A stretch of 64,000 nt of DNA, taken from NCBI GenBank assembly GCA_028689675.1, contig JAQVCS010000005.1, positions 17,354 to 81,353 on the forward strand. Direction: 5' to 3'. How positions within the stretch are numbered: the first letter of the stretch is position 1; each line of letters begins with the position of its first letter. This stretch comes from Desulfovibrionaceae bacterium (lineage in GTDB: Bacteria; Desulfobacterota; Desulfovibrionia; Desulfovibrionales; Desulfovibrionaceae). The translations under genes and the position numbers were made by a program. This document shows, piece after piece, positions 50,037 through 61,200 of the stretch. Under the pieces are notes generated by a model. It saw nothing but the letters and a program-made list of their open reading frames with translations, made no database searches and had not been told where the DNA came from.

Positions 50037-51380
50037 TTATCCTCCCGCGTGGCAAACACGCGCATAGGCCGCACGAATGTGAGCAGCGGCTTTATCCCAT
50101 GTAATAGTTTTCAGCTCTTCACGGCAATTTTTTACCATAGCTGCCGCCAGCTTGGGGTAAGAAAGCACAGCGCATATTTTGCTGGCCATTTCGTGAGTAT
50201 CCCAAAAATTCACCTTTAGGGCATTGTGCAGCACCTCGGCCACGCCTGATTGATACGAAAGCATCACAGGCACGTCATACAGTACAGCCTCAAGCGGCGC
50301 TATACCAAAGGGCTCTGAAACGCTGGGCATCACATACAGGTCGCTCATGGCATACATTCTGTCTACCTCTGCCCCGCGCATAAAACCGGGAAAATGCAAA
50401 CGGTTGCCTATGCGTAGCTGCCCTGCCCGCCGCACCATGCGCGGCAGCATATCCCCACTGCCCGCCATGATAAAGCGTACATTGGGCATGCGCCGCAGCA
50501 CCTCGGCAGCGGCTTCCACAAAATATTCCGGCCCTTTTTGAAAGGTAACGCGCCCCATAAAAAGCACACGCTTTTCTTTGTGGCACAGGGGCGGCACATC
50601 ATAACGCTGGCGGGCATCATGGCGCGAAACAGCATTGTGCACCACCACCACTTTTTCTGGCGGCACATTATAGCGCTGCACCACAAGAGAGCGCGTTAGG
50701 TGGCTGACCACCATGACCACATCGGCAGCCAGCATACCTGCCCTTTCAATAGCGGCTACATCGGGGTTGATATTTTCGCCACTGCGGTCATATTCTGTGG
50801 CATGTACATGCACCACCAGCGGCTTGCCTGTTAACTTTTTTGCCAACATGCCTGCTGGATAGGTCATCCAGTCGTGCGCATGAATAACATCAAAGCCGCG
50901 CCCTGCCTGTTCCTGCAAGGCCAAGGCTGCCCCTGCCTGCCCATAGCATTGCACTTCCTGCAACAAATCTGCCCCATAATCCCCACGCAGGGTAAGGGTT
51001 TGCTCTTCTTCATGCGGCACAGTGCAGCGCTGTGTGTGCTGGCGCATTTCGCGCACAGCCTGCTCGCGCAGGGCATAGCTTTGCTGAGTGGCATAGGCAA
51101 AGAGCAGCGAATCAACATGCTGCACCTGAATGCGCCTTTGCCATAATTCTTCATTCAGCGTTTCAATTGTTCTGGCTGTGCTGCGCCGCACCTTGGTGCC
51201 TGAAGCTGAACGCAGCGATAAATGAGCATCCATGCCCTTCCCGTCCCCTTTCAGGCTGGGAACAAGAAAAACAATATCCACACCTTGCCGAGCTAGGGCT
51301 TGCGTCATGCCGTGGCAGGCCGTGCCCAGCCCGCCGCTGATGTGCGGCGGAAATTCCCATCCGAACATAAGTACACGCAT
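50037..51380 (-). CDS. GT4/GT5-type glycosyltransferase
   Basis: A 447-residue protein, MRVLMFGWEFPPHISGGLGT and onward, with the glycine-rich acceptor loop of glycogen synthase-like transferases. The C-terminal E-x7-E motif lies in SVSEPFGIAPLEAVLYDVPV. Its start overlaps the debranching enzyme stop. Prokaryotic GlgA-like or maltodextrin-forming (GlgM-like) activity fits; which sugar donor is used cannot be told. With the fusion protein, the operon has two synthase-like enzymes. Confidence 0.8.
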   Translation of the reverse strand: MRVLMFGWEFPPHISGGLGTACHGMTQALARQGVDIVFLVPSLKGDGKGMDAHLSLRSASGTKVRRSTARTIETLNEELWQRRIQVQHVDSLLFAYATQQSYALREQAVREMRQHTQRCTVPHEEEQTLTLRGDYGADLLQEVQCYGQAGAALALQEQAGRGFDVIHAHDWMTYPAGMLAKKLTGKPLVVHVHATEYDRSGENINPDVAAIERAGMLAADVVMVVSHLTRSLVVQRYNVPPEKVVVVHNAVSRHDARQRYDVPPLCHKEKRVLFMGRVTFQKGPEYFVEAAAEVLRRMPNVRFIMAGSGDMLPRMVRRAGQLRIGNRLHFPGFMRGAEVDRMYAMSDLYVMPSVSEPFGIAPLEAVLYDVPVMLSYQSGVAEVLHNALKVNFWDTHEMASKICAVLSYPKLAAAMVKNCREELKTITWDKAAAHIRAAYARVCHAGG

Positions 51381-51381
51381 A

Positions 51382-53430
51382 TTACCATCCCATTTGCAAT
51401 TCCCAACGGGCATACACAGCAGGGGCTGCCTGCTGCAAGACACGCAGCAAACGGCTGCACTCTGCCACACTCCACGCCTGCGCTATGCAGCCATGGGCGC
51501 TGTGCGGCGGGTTGCCATCAAATATTTCAGAAATAGAGCCTATGCCAGCCTGAAGCAGATGCGTGCTGAAAAGCGGGCTGATAGTCTGCAATAAAGCCTG
51601 CACCGCGCCCTCAACATCCCATGCTGTTTTCAGCAGGGCATCACCATATGCCCCCAGCAGCCACGGCCACACCGTGCCCTGATGATAAGCACTATCGCGC
51701 TGGGCGGCATCGCCTTCATAGCAGCCCTGATACCGAGGGTCTAAGGGGGATACGGTACGCAGGCCATAGGGGGTGAGCAAAATATTGCGCACCGCTTCCA
51801 CCACGCAGGGGCAATCGTCTTCGGGCAGCACGCTGTAGGGCAATGAGGCCGCAAAAAGCTGATTGGGGCGAATGCTGGCATCCAGCGTGCCATCGCGCCA
51901 CACATCCCCCAAATAATTGCCCTGCTCCACCCAAAAGCATTGGCGAAAGCTGGTGCGCATGTGCTCTAGCTGCGCTTGGCAGCGGTAGGCTGGCTCGGCA
52001 TAGCGCTGTGCCAATTCATTGCAAAAAGCCAAGGTATTATACCACAGGGCATTAATTTCTACAGGGCAGCCATGCCGCGGGGTGACGGGGGTATTGTGCA
52101 CGCAGGCATCCATCCATGTAAGCTGGGTCTGCGCATTGCCGGCACACAGCAGGCCATTGTCATGCACATGGGCAAGGCGCACCCCGCCCTTGGTAATGCC
52201 AGCCTTAAAGGCATCCACAATAGTTTTCAGTGCTGGCCAGCATACTTCACGCAATAGGTCTTCATTGGGCTGCCAGTGCATCATTTGCTGCACTGTCCAC
52301 ACATACCACAAGGAGGCATCCACAGAATTATAGGCCGCGGGCTGGTCATTCATGGCAAAAAGGTTAGGCACAAGCCCCTGCTGCATGGCCTCGCTAATAG
52401 CTTTGAGGGTAATAGCCCCCTTGTGCGCACGCCCCACGGCAAAGGTCAGCCCCGGCAGGGCAATAAGGCTGTCGCGCCCCCAAGCGTCAAACCAAGGGTA
52501 GCCAGCCAGCACCATGGGCTTGACCTGCGGCGTGGCAGCCTTGTTTTGAGGCAGCGCCACGGGCAAATTCACCAAAAAACGAGCCCCTTCGCGCCGCAAA
52601 TGCCCCTGAAGGCTGTCGGACGATGCCCCCAATTTCTTGCGGGCGCGGGCTTCTTCTTCCCACAGCGTGGGCAAATCATAGGGCAGCGCTTCTGTGCCCA
52701 CAGCAAGCACAAGGCTATCCCCCGGTACAAGGGGCAGCTCAAGCATGGCGGGCATAAATAAATCTTCCTGCGCTTCAAAGCCGCGCTCGCCTTCACGCAA
52801 ATAATCAACAGCATAATACCAATCAGGGCCGCCCGTTACCCGCACGCCCTTGCCCGATGCCCGAAAATGCAGGGCGGGCAGCTCGGCAACAGGCTGCACA
52901 CTGAAGCCTTGCTTTTCAGAGGTGATATTACTGTTAAAATGCTCATTGGCATGCATAAGGCTATGAAAATGGCGGCAGGCAAGCAGGGGCTTGAGGCGTA
53001 GGGTAAGCGGCGGTAAGGAGGTGTCGCCATCTACAGAATAGCGCACAAGCAGCACAGAACGGCGGCGCAGCATAAGCAGCTCGCGCGTGATGCTAACATT
53101 GCCTATGCAATAGCGGAACACGGGCCAGTCGCCCGCTTCCATAGATTCCAGATATTCATGCCCACGGGGAAAATACACGCCGGGGTGCTTGCGGCAGGAA
53201 AAAAAGAATTCCTTACCGCCGCCGCACACCGATTCTTCCATGGCAGAAAGCATAACATGCCTGCCTGCGGGGTGCACAGTATTGACCACCAATAAGCCAT
53301 GATATTTTCTTGTGTTGCAGCCAATAATTGTGCCCGAGGCATAGTCCCCCAAGCCATTGGTGAGCAGCCATTCCTTACACAATGACTTACGCAAATTTTG
53401 GCAGGCAGGCTTATCAAAGATGAACTTCAT
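51382..53430 (-). CDS. Glycogen debranching enzyme (amylo-alpha-1,6-glucosidase, GH133)
   Basis: A 682-residue protein. The N-terminal part has WLLTNGLGDYASGTIIGCNT and RKYHGLLVV, the signature of this group. The (alpha/alpha)6 domain includes GYPWFDAWGRDSLIALPGLT with the catalytic acid and INALWYNTLAFCNE. It removes 1,6-branch glucose from glycogen. It is first in the operon, with TTGGAG before the ATG at 53430. The frame extends to 53478 without support. Confidence 0.85.
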   Translation of the reverse strand: MKFIFDKPACQNLRKSLCKEWLLTNGLGDYASGTIIGCNTRKYHGLLVVNTVHPAGRHVMLSAMEESVCGGGKEFFFSCRKHPGVYFPRGHEYLESMEAGDWPVFRYCIGNVSITRELLMLRRRSVLLVRYSVDGDTSLPPLTLRLKPLLACRHFHSLMHANEHFNSNITSEKQGFSVQPVAELPALHFRASGKGVRVTGGPDWYYAVDYLREGERGFEAQEDLFMPAMLELPLVPGDSLVLAVGTEALPYDLPTLWEEEARARKKLGASSDSLQGHLRREGARFLVNLPVALPQNKAATPQVKPMVLAGYPWFDAWGRDSLIALPGLTFAVGRAHKGAITLKAISEAMQQGLVPNLFAMNDQPAAYNSVDASLWYVWTVQQMMHWQPNEDLLREVCWPALKTIVDAFKAGITKGGVRLAHVHDNGLLCAGNAQTQLTWMDACVHNTPVTPRHGCPVEINALWYNTLAFCNELAQRYAEPAYRCQAQLEHMRTSFRQCFWVEQGNYLGDVWRDGTLDASIRPNQLFAASLPYSVLPEDDCPCVVEAVRNILLTPYGLRTVSPLDPRYQGCYEGDAAQRDSAYHQGTVWPWLLGAYGDALLKTAWDVEGAVQALLQTISPLFSTHLLQAGIGSISEIFDGNPPHSAHGCIAQAWSVAECSRLLRVLQQAAPAVYARWELQMGW

Positions 53431-53803
53431 AGAATCTACTCCAAGCAACAGGGTACGCTCATGGCGCATGCTGAACAAAATAGCCAGAGCAGTGCAACAA
53501 GACTATGACAGGCATATAACAATGCTGCCAGCCCCCTGCGGCGGGGCTACGCTTTTTCCTTAGTCTTATGATCAATGATAGCGCACAACAATGCGCCCGT
53601 AAACCATAAAAGGGCAAGGCAAAGAATAAATTTCCGCGCCATTCCTTATTTTCGAGGCATGTCATGCTTTTTGAGCAGTGCTATGGCAGTATCTGTTACA
53701 CTGTGCATTTACTCGGGAAATCACTGCTTATCTGCCCAATACCCCAAAAAATATAAAAAAAGACTTGCCAAAACAGCGCTTTTTCCATAAAAGCCATGTT
53801 CAC
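53431..53803 (+). other. Intergenic region before tRNA-Leu
   Basis: No gene. It contains a terminator-like hairpin (AGCCCC/GGGGCT, 53530-53557, with T run) and must hold the promoter of the leftward glycogen operon, which I could not place with confidence. Confidence 0.45.
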
Positions 53804-53888
53804 GCCGAGGTGGTGGAATTGGTAGACACGCTGTCTTGAGGTGGCAGTGGCGAATGCTGTGCGGGTTCGAGTCCCGCCCCCGGCACCA
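53804..53888 (+). tRNA. tRNA-Leu(GAG)
   Basis: An 85-nt class II tRNA with long variable arm, anticodon loop TTGAGGT, T loop TTCGAGT, encoded CCA. Confidence 0.95.
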
Positions 53889-53898
53889 TGTGAAAAAT

Positions 53899-53933
53899 AA
53901 GGATTGCAACAGAGATGTTGTAATCCTTTTTTT
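53899..53933 (+). terminator. Terminator after tRNA-Leu
   Basis: AAGGATT-CAAC/GTTG-AATCCTT stem followed by a T run. Confidence 0.8.
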
Positions 53934-54015
53934 ATTGGGGCTGGCTCGCCTTCAAAGCCCAAGCTCCTCAATGCCCGAATCATGATTCAGTAATTTTAGG
54001 AGGGGCTGCACCTCT

Positions 54016-54333
54016 TCAAAAACAAGGGCAGGCAAATGTTCCACATGGGAACAGAGACAAACTATGTGCGTATATTCCATATAGCATAAAAGGATACCCC
54101 ATAAAACCCGATACCGACATCTTAGGCGGTATTTCAAGGAGCATATGTATATGATCGGGGCAGCACTCAGCCTCTACTATTTTTACCCCTTTCCACTCAC
54201 ATAATTTGCGTAAAATCTCGCCTACAGCCTTTTTTCTCTCTCCATAGAACACTTGTCTGCGGTATTTGGGGGCAAAGACTATATGATATTTGCAGTTCCA
54301 ACGGGTATGCGCTAAACTTTGTATGTCAGCCAT
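54016..54333 (-). pseudogene. Truncated IS200-type TnpA transposase
   Basis: The first 70 residues match IS200/IS605 TnpA: YHIVFAPKYRRQVFYGERKK and the metal-binding H-x-H in CCPDHIHMLLEIPPKMSVS. After FMGY the sequence departs from the family, and the catalytic-Tyr helix and the rest are lost, so it cannot transpose. The reading frame runs on into unrelated sequence to 54016. Confidence 0.8.
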
Positions 54334-54435
54334 TGCTGACCTCCTTTTGATGTAGCTACTTGCAGTTGCCAGACCGCTTGGCTGTTCTACATCAAAAGGA
54401 GAATTTCTTACATATTCATAGCTTAAAGCTTTTTG

Positions 54436-54465
54436 GAACCCCCGCCTAGCGGGGGGTTTTCTTTG
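54436..54465. repeat. Hairpin near the IS200 5' end
   Basis: ACCCCCGC/GCGGGGGT stem-loop upstream of the transposase start, as at IS200-family ends, where it also blocks read-in transcription. Confidence 0.5.
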
Positions 54466-54470
54466 TATAC

Positions 54471-54504
54471 AAGAAGGCCACCCCAGTGCGGGGCGGCCTT
54501 CTTT
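54471..54504. terminator. Terminator after the dikinase gene
   Basis: AAGAAGGCC-CCCC/GGGG-GGCCTTCTT, bidirectional stem, 40 bases after the dikinase stop on the minus strand. Confidence 0.7.
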
Positions 54505-54542
54505 AGTATGCTAAGACAAACAGGGCAATGCTGCCCTTTGGC

Positions 54543-57500
54543 TTACCATGTATGCTTGCGATATTCTGCCAAGGCTGCGGCCTGATCGTCAAAGGTGGCA
54601 AAGCCAGCCTGATGCAGGGCATCTTCCACTGTTTTTGTCCAGTCCCACGTTGCATAAATGACAGGCTTGTGGAAGGTGGAGCGGAAAGTCTGCATTTCTG
54701 AACGGTAGAAAGCTTCTTTGGGCGTGTCCAAATGCTCGCGCAATTGCTCATGCAGGCGCTGCAATTCGCCTTCGTACCATTCGCTTACTTCCTGCGGCTT
54801 GGTGTATTTTTTCAAAATATGCCCATAGCCTGCCTTTTCCATAAGGCCAGAAAGCTTTTTGTGGTGCTGCTTGCCCAGCCACAAGCCCAATTGGGCTGTG
54901 GGGATATTTTCCGCTTCAATAGCGGCAATATCCTTCTTGGTCTGGAAGTAGGTATCGGGCACAACCGATGCCGAAGCAATGCCCGCAATAGCTACCAGCC
55001 CGCGCAAAATGACACTGTTTGAAACACCCTGCCCGCAGAAGCCCACTTTTTTCTGGTAGCGCTGGCCAGTGAAAATGGTTACCAAAATAGCCCACACCAC
55101 GGCAGGGTCTTCTTCATCATAAATGTGCGAAAGGCTTGCATTATCGCGGTCTGTGCCCAGCACCATCTGCGTCATATCGTTCGAACCAATGGAGAAGCCG
55201 TCAAACTCTTCAATAAACTGCTTGGCCAAAATGGCATTGGCAGGAATTTCAGACATCAGAATGATTTTCAGGCCATCCTGACCGGGCTTGAGTTTGTGCA
55301 CCTGCTCCAGATAGCGGCGCATGGAGCGCGCTTCTTCAAGGGTGCGCACAAAGGGCAGCATCATGTGCAGGTTAGAACCGCCATACACGCCGCGCGCCAG
55401 CTTAAAGGCTTCAATTTCCCAGTCGTGAATATTGCGCGAAACACCGCGATAGCCCAGCATGGGGTTATCTTCAAAGCTTTCAAACAAGTTACCGCCTAAA
55501 AGGTTACGGTATTCATTGCTCTTGAAGTCTGTGGTGCGGTACACAATATCTTTACCATAAAAAGCCATGGCAAAGAGGGCAAGGTTTTGCGCCAAGGTTT
55601 GCACATAATGCTCTTTGCCTGTGCGGAAGCCGCGCGAGCGAATGAGCTTGCGAATGGTGTCGGAAAGGTGGAGCATGTCGTCCATTTCTTTCTTCAAGCC
55701 CATGCGCAGGCCTACTTCTTCACGCAGGCGGGCAATATCGCTCAGCACCTTGGTGATAACGGGCGAATCTTGAATGCGCTTGACCTGCATTTCAATCATA
55801 GCGTCAATTTCAGCACGGCGCTTGGCGCTTTCTGGTTCATTTGCAGGCAACAGGGCAAGCTCATCTTCATAGCCCATAATCACGCTGACATGGTCGGCAA
55901 GTGAAATGGAGGTTTTGAGCACATCCAAACGGCGCGAGGCTGTTTCTAAATACTGGTCAATTTTGTTGTCCAGCTCGCGCATCTGGCGGTGCTGCAAGAG
56001 CACATCTTCTGCCAGCATAGAGCGGTCGCCCGAGGTGACAAGGCGGTTCATTTCCGCAGCAAGGCCAGTCACTTCGGCCACATATTCGCGCAAATTAAAG
56101 GTAACGGAAATAAGCCCTGCCGCTATTTGCTCGCGCATAATCTTGGCAAGGCGGCCTTCCATTTCTTGCAGCTTTACTTTAACAATGCCTTCCAGCGAGC
56201 CATTATCAAGCGCTTCCAAAGCGCGCGGGTGCACGCTGATATTGCCCAGCATAAATTCTGCACGCAGCAAGCCTACTTCAAATTCTGGCGTCATGCGCAG
56301 GCGCGAAAGAAACAAGGCCTGCCCCACGTCTGCCAGCACCAAGCCTACTTTTGCCTTGGTGGCGGGCATGGCGGCAATGTCCATTTCGCCGCCCACTTCG
56401 TGCAGGGGCAGCAAGCCGCGGTACACTCGCCCGCGCGTGCCGTCCACAGTGACCTCTGCCCCGTCAAGGGCACGCAGCACATCGGCATGCTGAATGCCAA
56501 TAACCGCGGCAATGCCCAATTCACGCGAGGTAATAGCGGCATGGCTGGTATCGCCACCCACGTCTGCCATAATGGCAGAGGCCACGCGCATGCCGGGCAC
56601 CATGTCGGGGTCTGTGCGCTCGGCAGCCAACACGTCACCCTTGTTCACCTTGTTCAGCTCTAAGGCAGAGCGCAAAAAGCGCACCGTGCCCTGACCAGCC
56701 CCGCGCGAAGCGCCATTGCCTTCCACCAATACCTCGGCCTGCGCGGCTGCTTTGGAATCCACTTCCAAGCGGCGCATAAAAATGGTGGTGGGGTGGTCTT
56801 CCAGCTCTTCATTCCAGCGGGTTTCTGGGCGAGCCTGCACAAACCAAAGGCGGTCTTTGGCATCTATGCAGAATTCGGTGTCCATAATTTTGCCGCCATA
56901 GGCCTTGCTGACAGCGCGTACGCCAGCGGCAACCATTTCTGCCTGTGGTAAAGAAAGCGCCCAGCGTAACGATTCCAGCTCGGGCACAATCACTTCTTTT
57001 GTGCCGCCCTTTTCGTCATACACAATCTTCATGCCCTTGCAGCCCATTTGGCGAATGACCACATTTTGGCCATCGTCACGCTGGTAGACATAGAGCTTGT
57101 CGGGGGTAACCTTGCCGCCCACCACGGCTTCGCCCAAGCCATAGCTGGCATCAATGCTGACCAAGTCTTTGCGGTCTGTGCCGCGGCAGCCTGTGGCCGT
57201 GTCGGCAGAAAATGCCGTGCCCGAAATCACAGGGTTGATCATTTGCATCATGCACACAGAAAGGGAGGTGTGCTCGATAGCCCAATCTTTTTTCGCCTGT
57301 TCGGCAATGCTGTCGTCGCCTGTTTCTTCAGCCTTGGCAAGGGCATCTAAAATAGCTTCACGGCGGTAGGTAAGCGAACGCAGGTTGTAGGCAGAGGAAC
57401 AGTCCCAATGATAGGCTTCAACAACCTTGTCTTCACCCACCATGTTCAAATAGGTATCTTGCAGGCCAGCAAAGGCCTTTTTGGCAGAGTCTTCACCAGC

Positions 57501-58127
57501 AGCAGAAGAACGCACGGCCACGGGAATGTTTTCTTCCCCTTCGTCGGCACAAATGGCGCGATAGGCTGCGCGTACTTCTTTGTCCACTTCTTCGGGCAAT
57601 TCCACAGAAAGAATAGCCGACTGCACCAGCACAGAGCGCTTACGCAGCTGGTCAATACCCTCTGGCGAAGTGGCAAAACCATCTACAACATTATTAATGA
57701 ACGAGCGCAGCTTGGTTTGCGCCTGATCCCCCTGCATTTTAGAGGCATCGCGCACCTGCTTGCCCAGCTGGCGCACAAATTTTTGCAGAAAATCGGGGTC
57801 ATTATTGATTTCTGGGTCATTCCAATCTATGCGGCTATATTCCTTGTCCACAACAGAGCGGACAACTTTGCCGACAACCTTGGTTTCTTCCAGCAATTTA
57901 TGAAATGCTATTGACGAAATGGCACGAAAATAGGGTGCTTGAATGCCTTCAATCTGGCTGATCAAGGCGGTGTTATAGTTTTTACCACCTACAAGCATTT
58001 CTGCGTCGATGCCGATTCTGACAATATCACTACCGGTCAGCACCATCTTTTTGGTCAAATCTACAGAGGGGGTGCCTCCAGCGGTTTGGGTGTTTTTCGT
58101 TTCCGATGCAGACGGAGCTTTTGCCAT
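54543..58127 (-). CDS. ppsA: PEP synthase-like dikinase (pyruvate, water dikinase family)
   Basis: A 1194-residue protein. An N-terminal extension is followed by the ATP-grasp part (VPVAVRSSAAGEDSAKKAFA, ASYGLGEAVVGGKVTPDKLY), the phosphohistidine domain with the swivelling His in GGDTSHAAITSRELGIAAVI (about residue 520), and the C-terminal TIM barrel with SIGSNDMTQMVLGTDRDN and GFCGQGVSNS. It would make PEP from pyruvate, feeding gluconeogenesis and the glycogen genes. It is some 400 residues longer than E. coli PpsA owing to helical insertions, and the exact reaction is not proven. GGGAGG precedes the ATG at 58127. Confidence 0.8.
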   Translation of the reverse strand: MAKAPSASETKNTQTAGGTPSVDLTKKMVLTGSDIVRIGIDAEMLVGGKNYNTALISQIEGIQAPYFRAISSIAFHKLLEETKVVGKVVRSVVDKEYSRIDWNDPEINNDPDFLQKFVRQLGKQVRDASKMQGDQAQTKLRSFINNVVDGFATSPEGIDQLRKRSVLVQSAILSVELPEEVDKEVRAAYRAICADEGEENIPVAVRSSAAGEDSAKKAFAGLQDTYLNMVGEDKVVEAYHWDCSSAYNLRSLTYRREAILDALAKAEETGDDSIAEQAKKDWAIEHTSLSVCMMQMINPVISGTAFSADTATGCRGTDRKDLVSIDASYGLGEAVVGGKVTPDKLYVYQRDDGQNVVIRQMGCKGMKIVYDEKGGTKEVIVPELESLRWALSLPQAEMVAAGVRAVSKAYGGKIMDTEFCIDAKDRLWFVQARPETRWNEELEDHPTTIFMRRLEVDSKAAAQAEVLVEGNGASRGAGQGTVRFLRSALELNKVNKGDVLAAERTDPDMVPGMRVASAIMADVGGDTSHAAITSRELGIAAVIGIQHADVLRALDGAEVTVDGTRGRVYRGLLPLHEVGGEMDIAAMPATKAKVGLVLADVGQALFLSRLRMTPEFEVGLLRAEFMLGNISVHPRALEALDNGSLEGIVKVKLQEMEGRLAKIMREQIAAGLISVTFNLREYVAEVTGLAAEMNRLVTSGDRSMLAEDVLLQHRQMRELDNKIDQYLETASRRLDVLKTSISLADHVSVIMGYEDELALLPANEPESAKRRAEIDAMIEMQVKRIQDSPVITKVLSDIARLREEVGLRMGLKKEMDDMLHLSDTIRKLIRSRGFRTGKEHYVQTLAQNLALFAMAFYGKDIVYRTTDFKSNEYRNLLGGNLFESFEDNPMLGYRGVSRNIHDWEIEAFKLARGVYGGSNLHMMLPFVRTLEEARSMRRYLEQVHKLKPGQDGLKIILMSEIPANAILAKQFIEEFDGFSIGSNDMTQMVLGTDRDNASLSHIYDEEDPAVVWAILVTIFTGQRYQKKVGFCGQGVSNSVILRGLVAIAGIASASVVPDTYFQTKKDIAAIEAENIPTAQLGLWLGKQHHKKLSGLMEKAGYGHILKKYTKPQEVSEWYEGELQRLHEQLREHLDTPKEAFYRSEMQTFRSTFHKPVIYATWDWTKTVEDALHQAGFATFDDQAAALAEYRKHTW

Positions 58128-58223
58128 GGTATCCTCCCGGTTGAACCAGACAGACATGAGTTTTGAAAATAAAAATATCAGTACAAGGGCGAGCCTGTGC
58201 CCGCCCTCCCCAGTAGTAAAAGC

Positions 58224-61200
58224 TTATATGTGCTGCCCGCAATAGGGGCAAAAGGTGATATCTTGCATGGGTATGGGCTGGCCGCAGGCCTCGTTGGGGC
58301 ACAAGCGGGGCACTGGCCCAAGCTCAACAATCAGCTCGCCTTCATGCACACTGACCATTTGTTTATTTTCTTTATAATCCGCAGTCTTCAATACACGCTT
58401 CACAATGCCATCGCAAGGTGAAAGCACGGCTTTTTCCTGCTTCATAATGGAAACGTTAAAGAGTTCCTCACCCTGTTTGACCAAATCGCCAGCATGCACA
58501 TAGGTGACCCACAAATCCCCATTGCTGGGGGCGGCAATATGATATTTATTGCTGCGGTCAGCCATTACCGTGCCCTTGCCTGTCTGGCTTTCCGGCTCGG
58601 CAACCTGCACTTCACAGGTCATGATTTCTGAATCGAGCACATAGCGGCATTCTGAAATACCAGCCTTGTTGGGGCGGGAAATATGCAGAATTTGCATATG
58701 GTGCGGCTTGCCATGCGATTCGTTAAAGTGCAAATCCTGCCCTGTTTTCAGGCCTTCAAACCAGATATGCAGGGGCAGATTGTTCGGGTCACCATATTTA
58801 GCGCGGAACTGAATAGTTTTAAGCGCATCGCCGGGGTGGTTAAGATAGAGCACAAATTCTTCATCAGTGGGCTTGCGGCGCATAATATCCACAAAAGCAC
58901 TTTCTTCTGCCCACAAATTTACGTCTTTCAGCGTATCTAATGGAGAATGTTCGGTGCGGTTGGCAATGGCATTTTTCCATTCCGAGCCAAAGGCGCTTTC
59001 ATACACCCAGTCTGCAGGAAAGCCCAGTGGCAGGCGGCCAAACTTGCCCAGCAGCAAATTGCGGAAAGCATCATTGCAGTCTTGATAGATAGCAAGGCGT
59101 GCCTGACGCATATCGGGGCTCAGTTCATTTTCCGCAGTGCGCGTTACTTCGCTTAGCACTTCCAGTAAGAAGCGCACTTCTTCTTCGCCGCCGCGCTTCC
59201 ACGCGCCAGTTACCGCCAAAAAGGCTGTATTCCATGTAATTTGCGAACCGGGCGTCACGTCATGGTAACGCACCACCTGCCGCGTGCCCGCAAGGAATTT
59301 GAGCATGTAGGGCAGCAAATGAATGTAGCCCTGCTTCATTGCCCCTTCCTGCGAAGAAGATGTTGCCCCGCCAGGCATGGCATGCTGCACCACGTCATAA
59401 TCCACACCCTTAAAATAGGTGGAACAGTAGCGGTCATAATAGGGCATTATCTGCTTGCACACAAAGTTTGCATCGCGAATGGCATTTTTATTCAAGTTGG
59501 TTTTCAAGCCCAGCTCGTCTTCAAAATAGGCTGCCATAGAAAGGACATCGCCCTGACCATAGGAACGCACAGCCGAGCCAAGGCCAGCATCTATAATATG
59601 TGCCCCAGCCTGTGCCGCCGCCGCGCACGAGGGCAGGAAAAGCCCGTCTGTAGTGTGGCGGTGATAATGCAGCACCAGCTCTGGCCAGCGCTTGCGCAAT
59701 GCTGTGACCAGCTCTTTCATAAAGCGGGGCGGGCACACGCCAGCCATATCTTTCAAGCCAAGAATAATGTGCTTTGCTGCCTGCTTGGAATCTATACCCA
59801 AAATATTGGCAGTCATGGCCAAAATATGCTCGGTCACCCCTAAATAATGGGGGACATCAAAGCCCTTTGCCCAAGAAAGCGAAATGGCTGGCTCAAAAAC
59901 CACATTCTTGCGGTTCATCACCACTTCGGCCAAGGGGCGCATATTTTCCACATGATTTAAAAAATCAAAGCAGCGCACCACCTGATAATGATCGCAAATC
60001 ATTTCCCCAGTGATGTGCATCAAATTCTTGGGCTGCGGGGCATAGCCCAGCACATTGGTGGAGCGCACCAAGATTTGTTTGAGGGTTTTGGGGGCAAAGC
60101 GGTTCCATTCTTTTGCTTCATGAAAAGGGTAGGTCATATTGGCAAGCATGGCCACATGAAAATGTGCGCCGCCACCATTTTCAATGGAAAAGTAGTTGGC
60201 ATTGTCCAAATAAGGCCCCACCAGCTCATCTTCTGCCAAGCGAAAACGGTTGCCCGTGTCGGACTGGGTGAAGTCGCGCGGGGTGGTATCGGTAAAATGC
60301 ACATAATCAGCACCGCGCACATAGTCGAGCAAGGCTTCTCTGTCGCCATGCGGGTAAGGCGAGGCTGTGCGGCGCACGCGTGAAAGCACAGGCGGCAGCA
60401 CAGGCTCAAAAGCCCCTAGGCGCGGGGTATCAACAGTGCGATATTCCCCAAGGCTGACATAGGGATTATAGCCGCGGGCAGAAATTTCACACACCAGCTT
60501 GGCAAGGCGCTCCCCTTCCGGCTCAAGGTCGGTATAGCACATCAGCTCAGGGGTGTTGGCAATGAAATTGGTGTCAAAGGAGGCTGAGCGGAAGCTGGGG
60601 TGCTTGAGCACCTGACGGAAGAAGGGGATAGTGGTTTTTAAGCCGCCCACCACATATTCGCTGAGGGCGCGATCCATAATGCCAATGGCTTTATCCCATT
60701 CGGGGGCATAGGCAATAAGCAGCGAGCCGGCCGAGTCGTAATTGGCGGGGAATTCATAGCCCGCCGTCATGTTTGAATCCATACGCACGCCGGGGCCGCC
60801 GGGCGAAACATAACGCGTAACTAGGCCGCAATTGGGCGAAAACTGGTTTTGCGGGTCTTCACAGTTAATGCGCACCTGCATGGCAAAGTGCTGGGCATGC
60901 ATGCTGTCTTCGGTAAAGCGCAGCTTGCCGCCAAAAGCCACGTTAATTTGCTCTTCCACCAAATCTATGCCGTAGCGGCATTCGGTAATGCCGTGCTCCA
61001 CCTGCAAGCGGGTGTTGACCTCTATCATATAGGCCTCACCCTTGGGTGTGACCAAAAACTCTACTGTGGCAAGGGAATGATAGCCCACTTCTTTAATCAG
61101 ACGGCGGGCATATTCTTTCAGGCTGGCGCGCAATTCAGGTGTGATAACAGCCCAAGGCGAAGGGGTAATTTCAATAAGCTTCTGGTGGTTACGCTGCACC

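Noticed and set aside
54016..54333. Active IS200 element
   Set aside because: The transposase loses the catalytic-Tyr helix and everything after about residue 75.
55906..56663. Long plus-strand frames of 195 and 224 residues
   Set aside because: Shadows of the dikinase gene; Ser/Arg- or His/Ala-rich composition and no starts.
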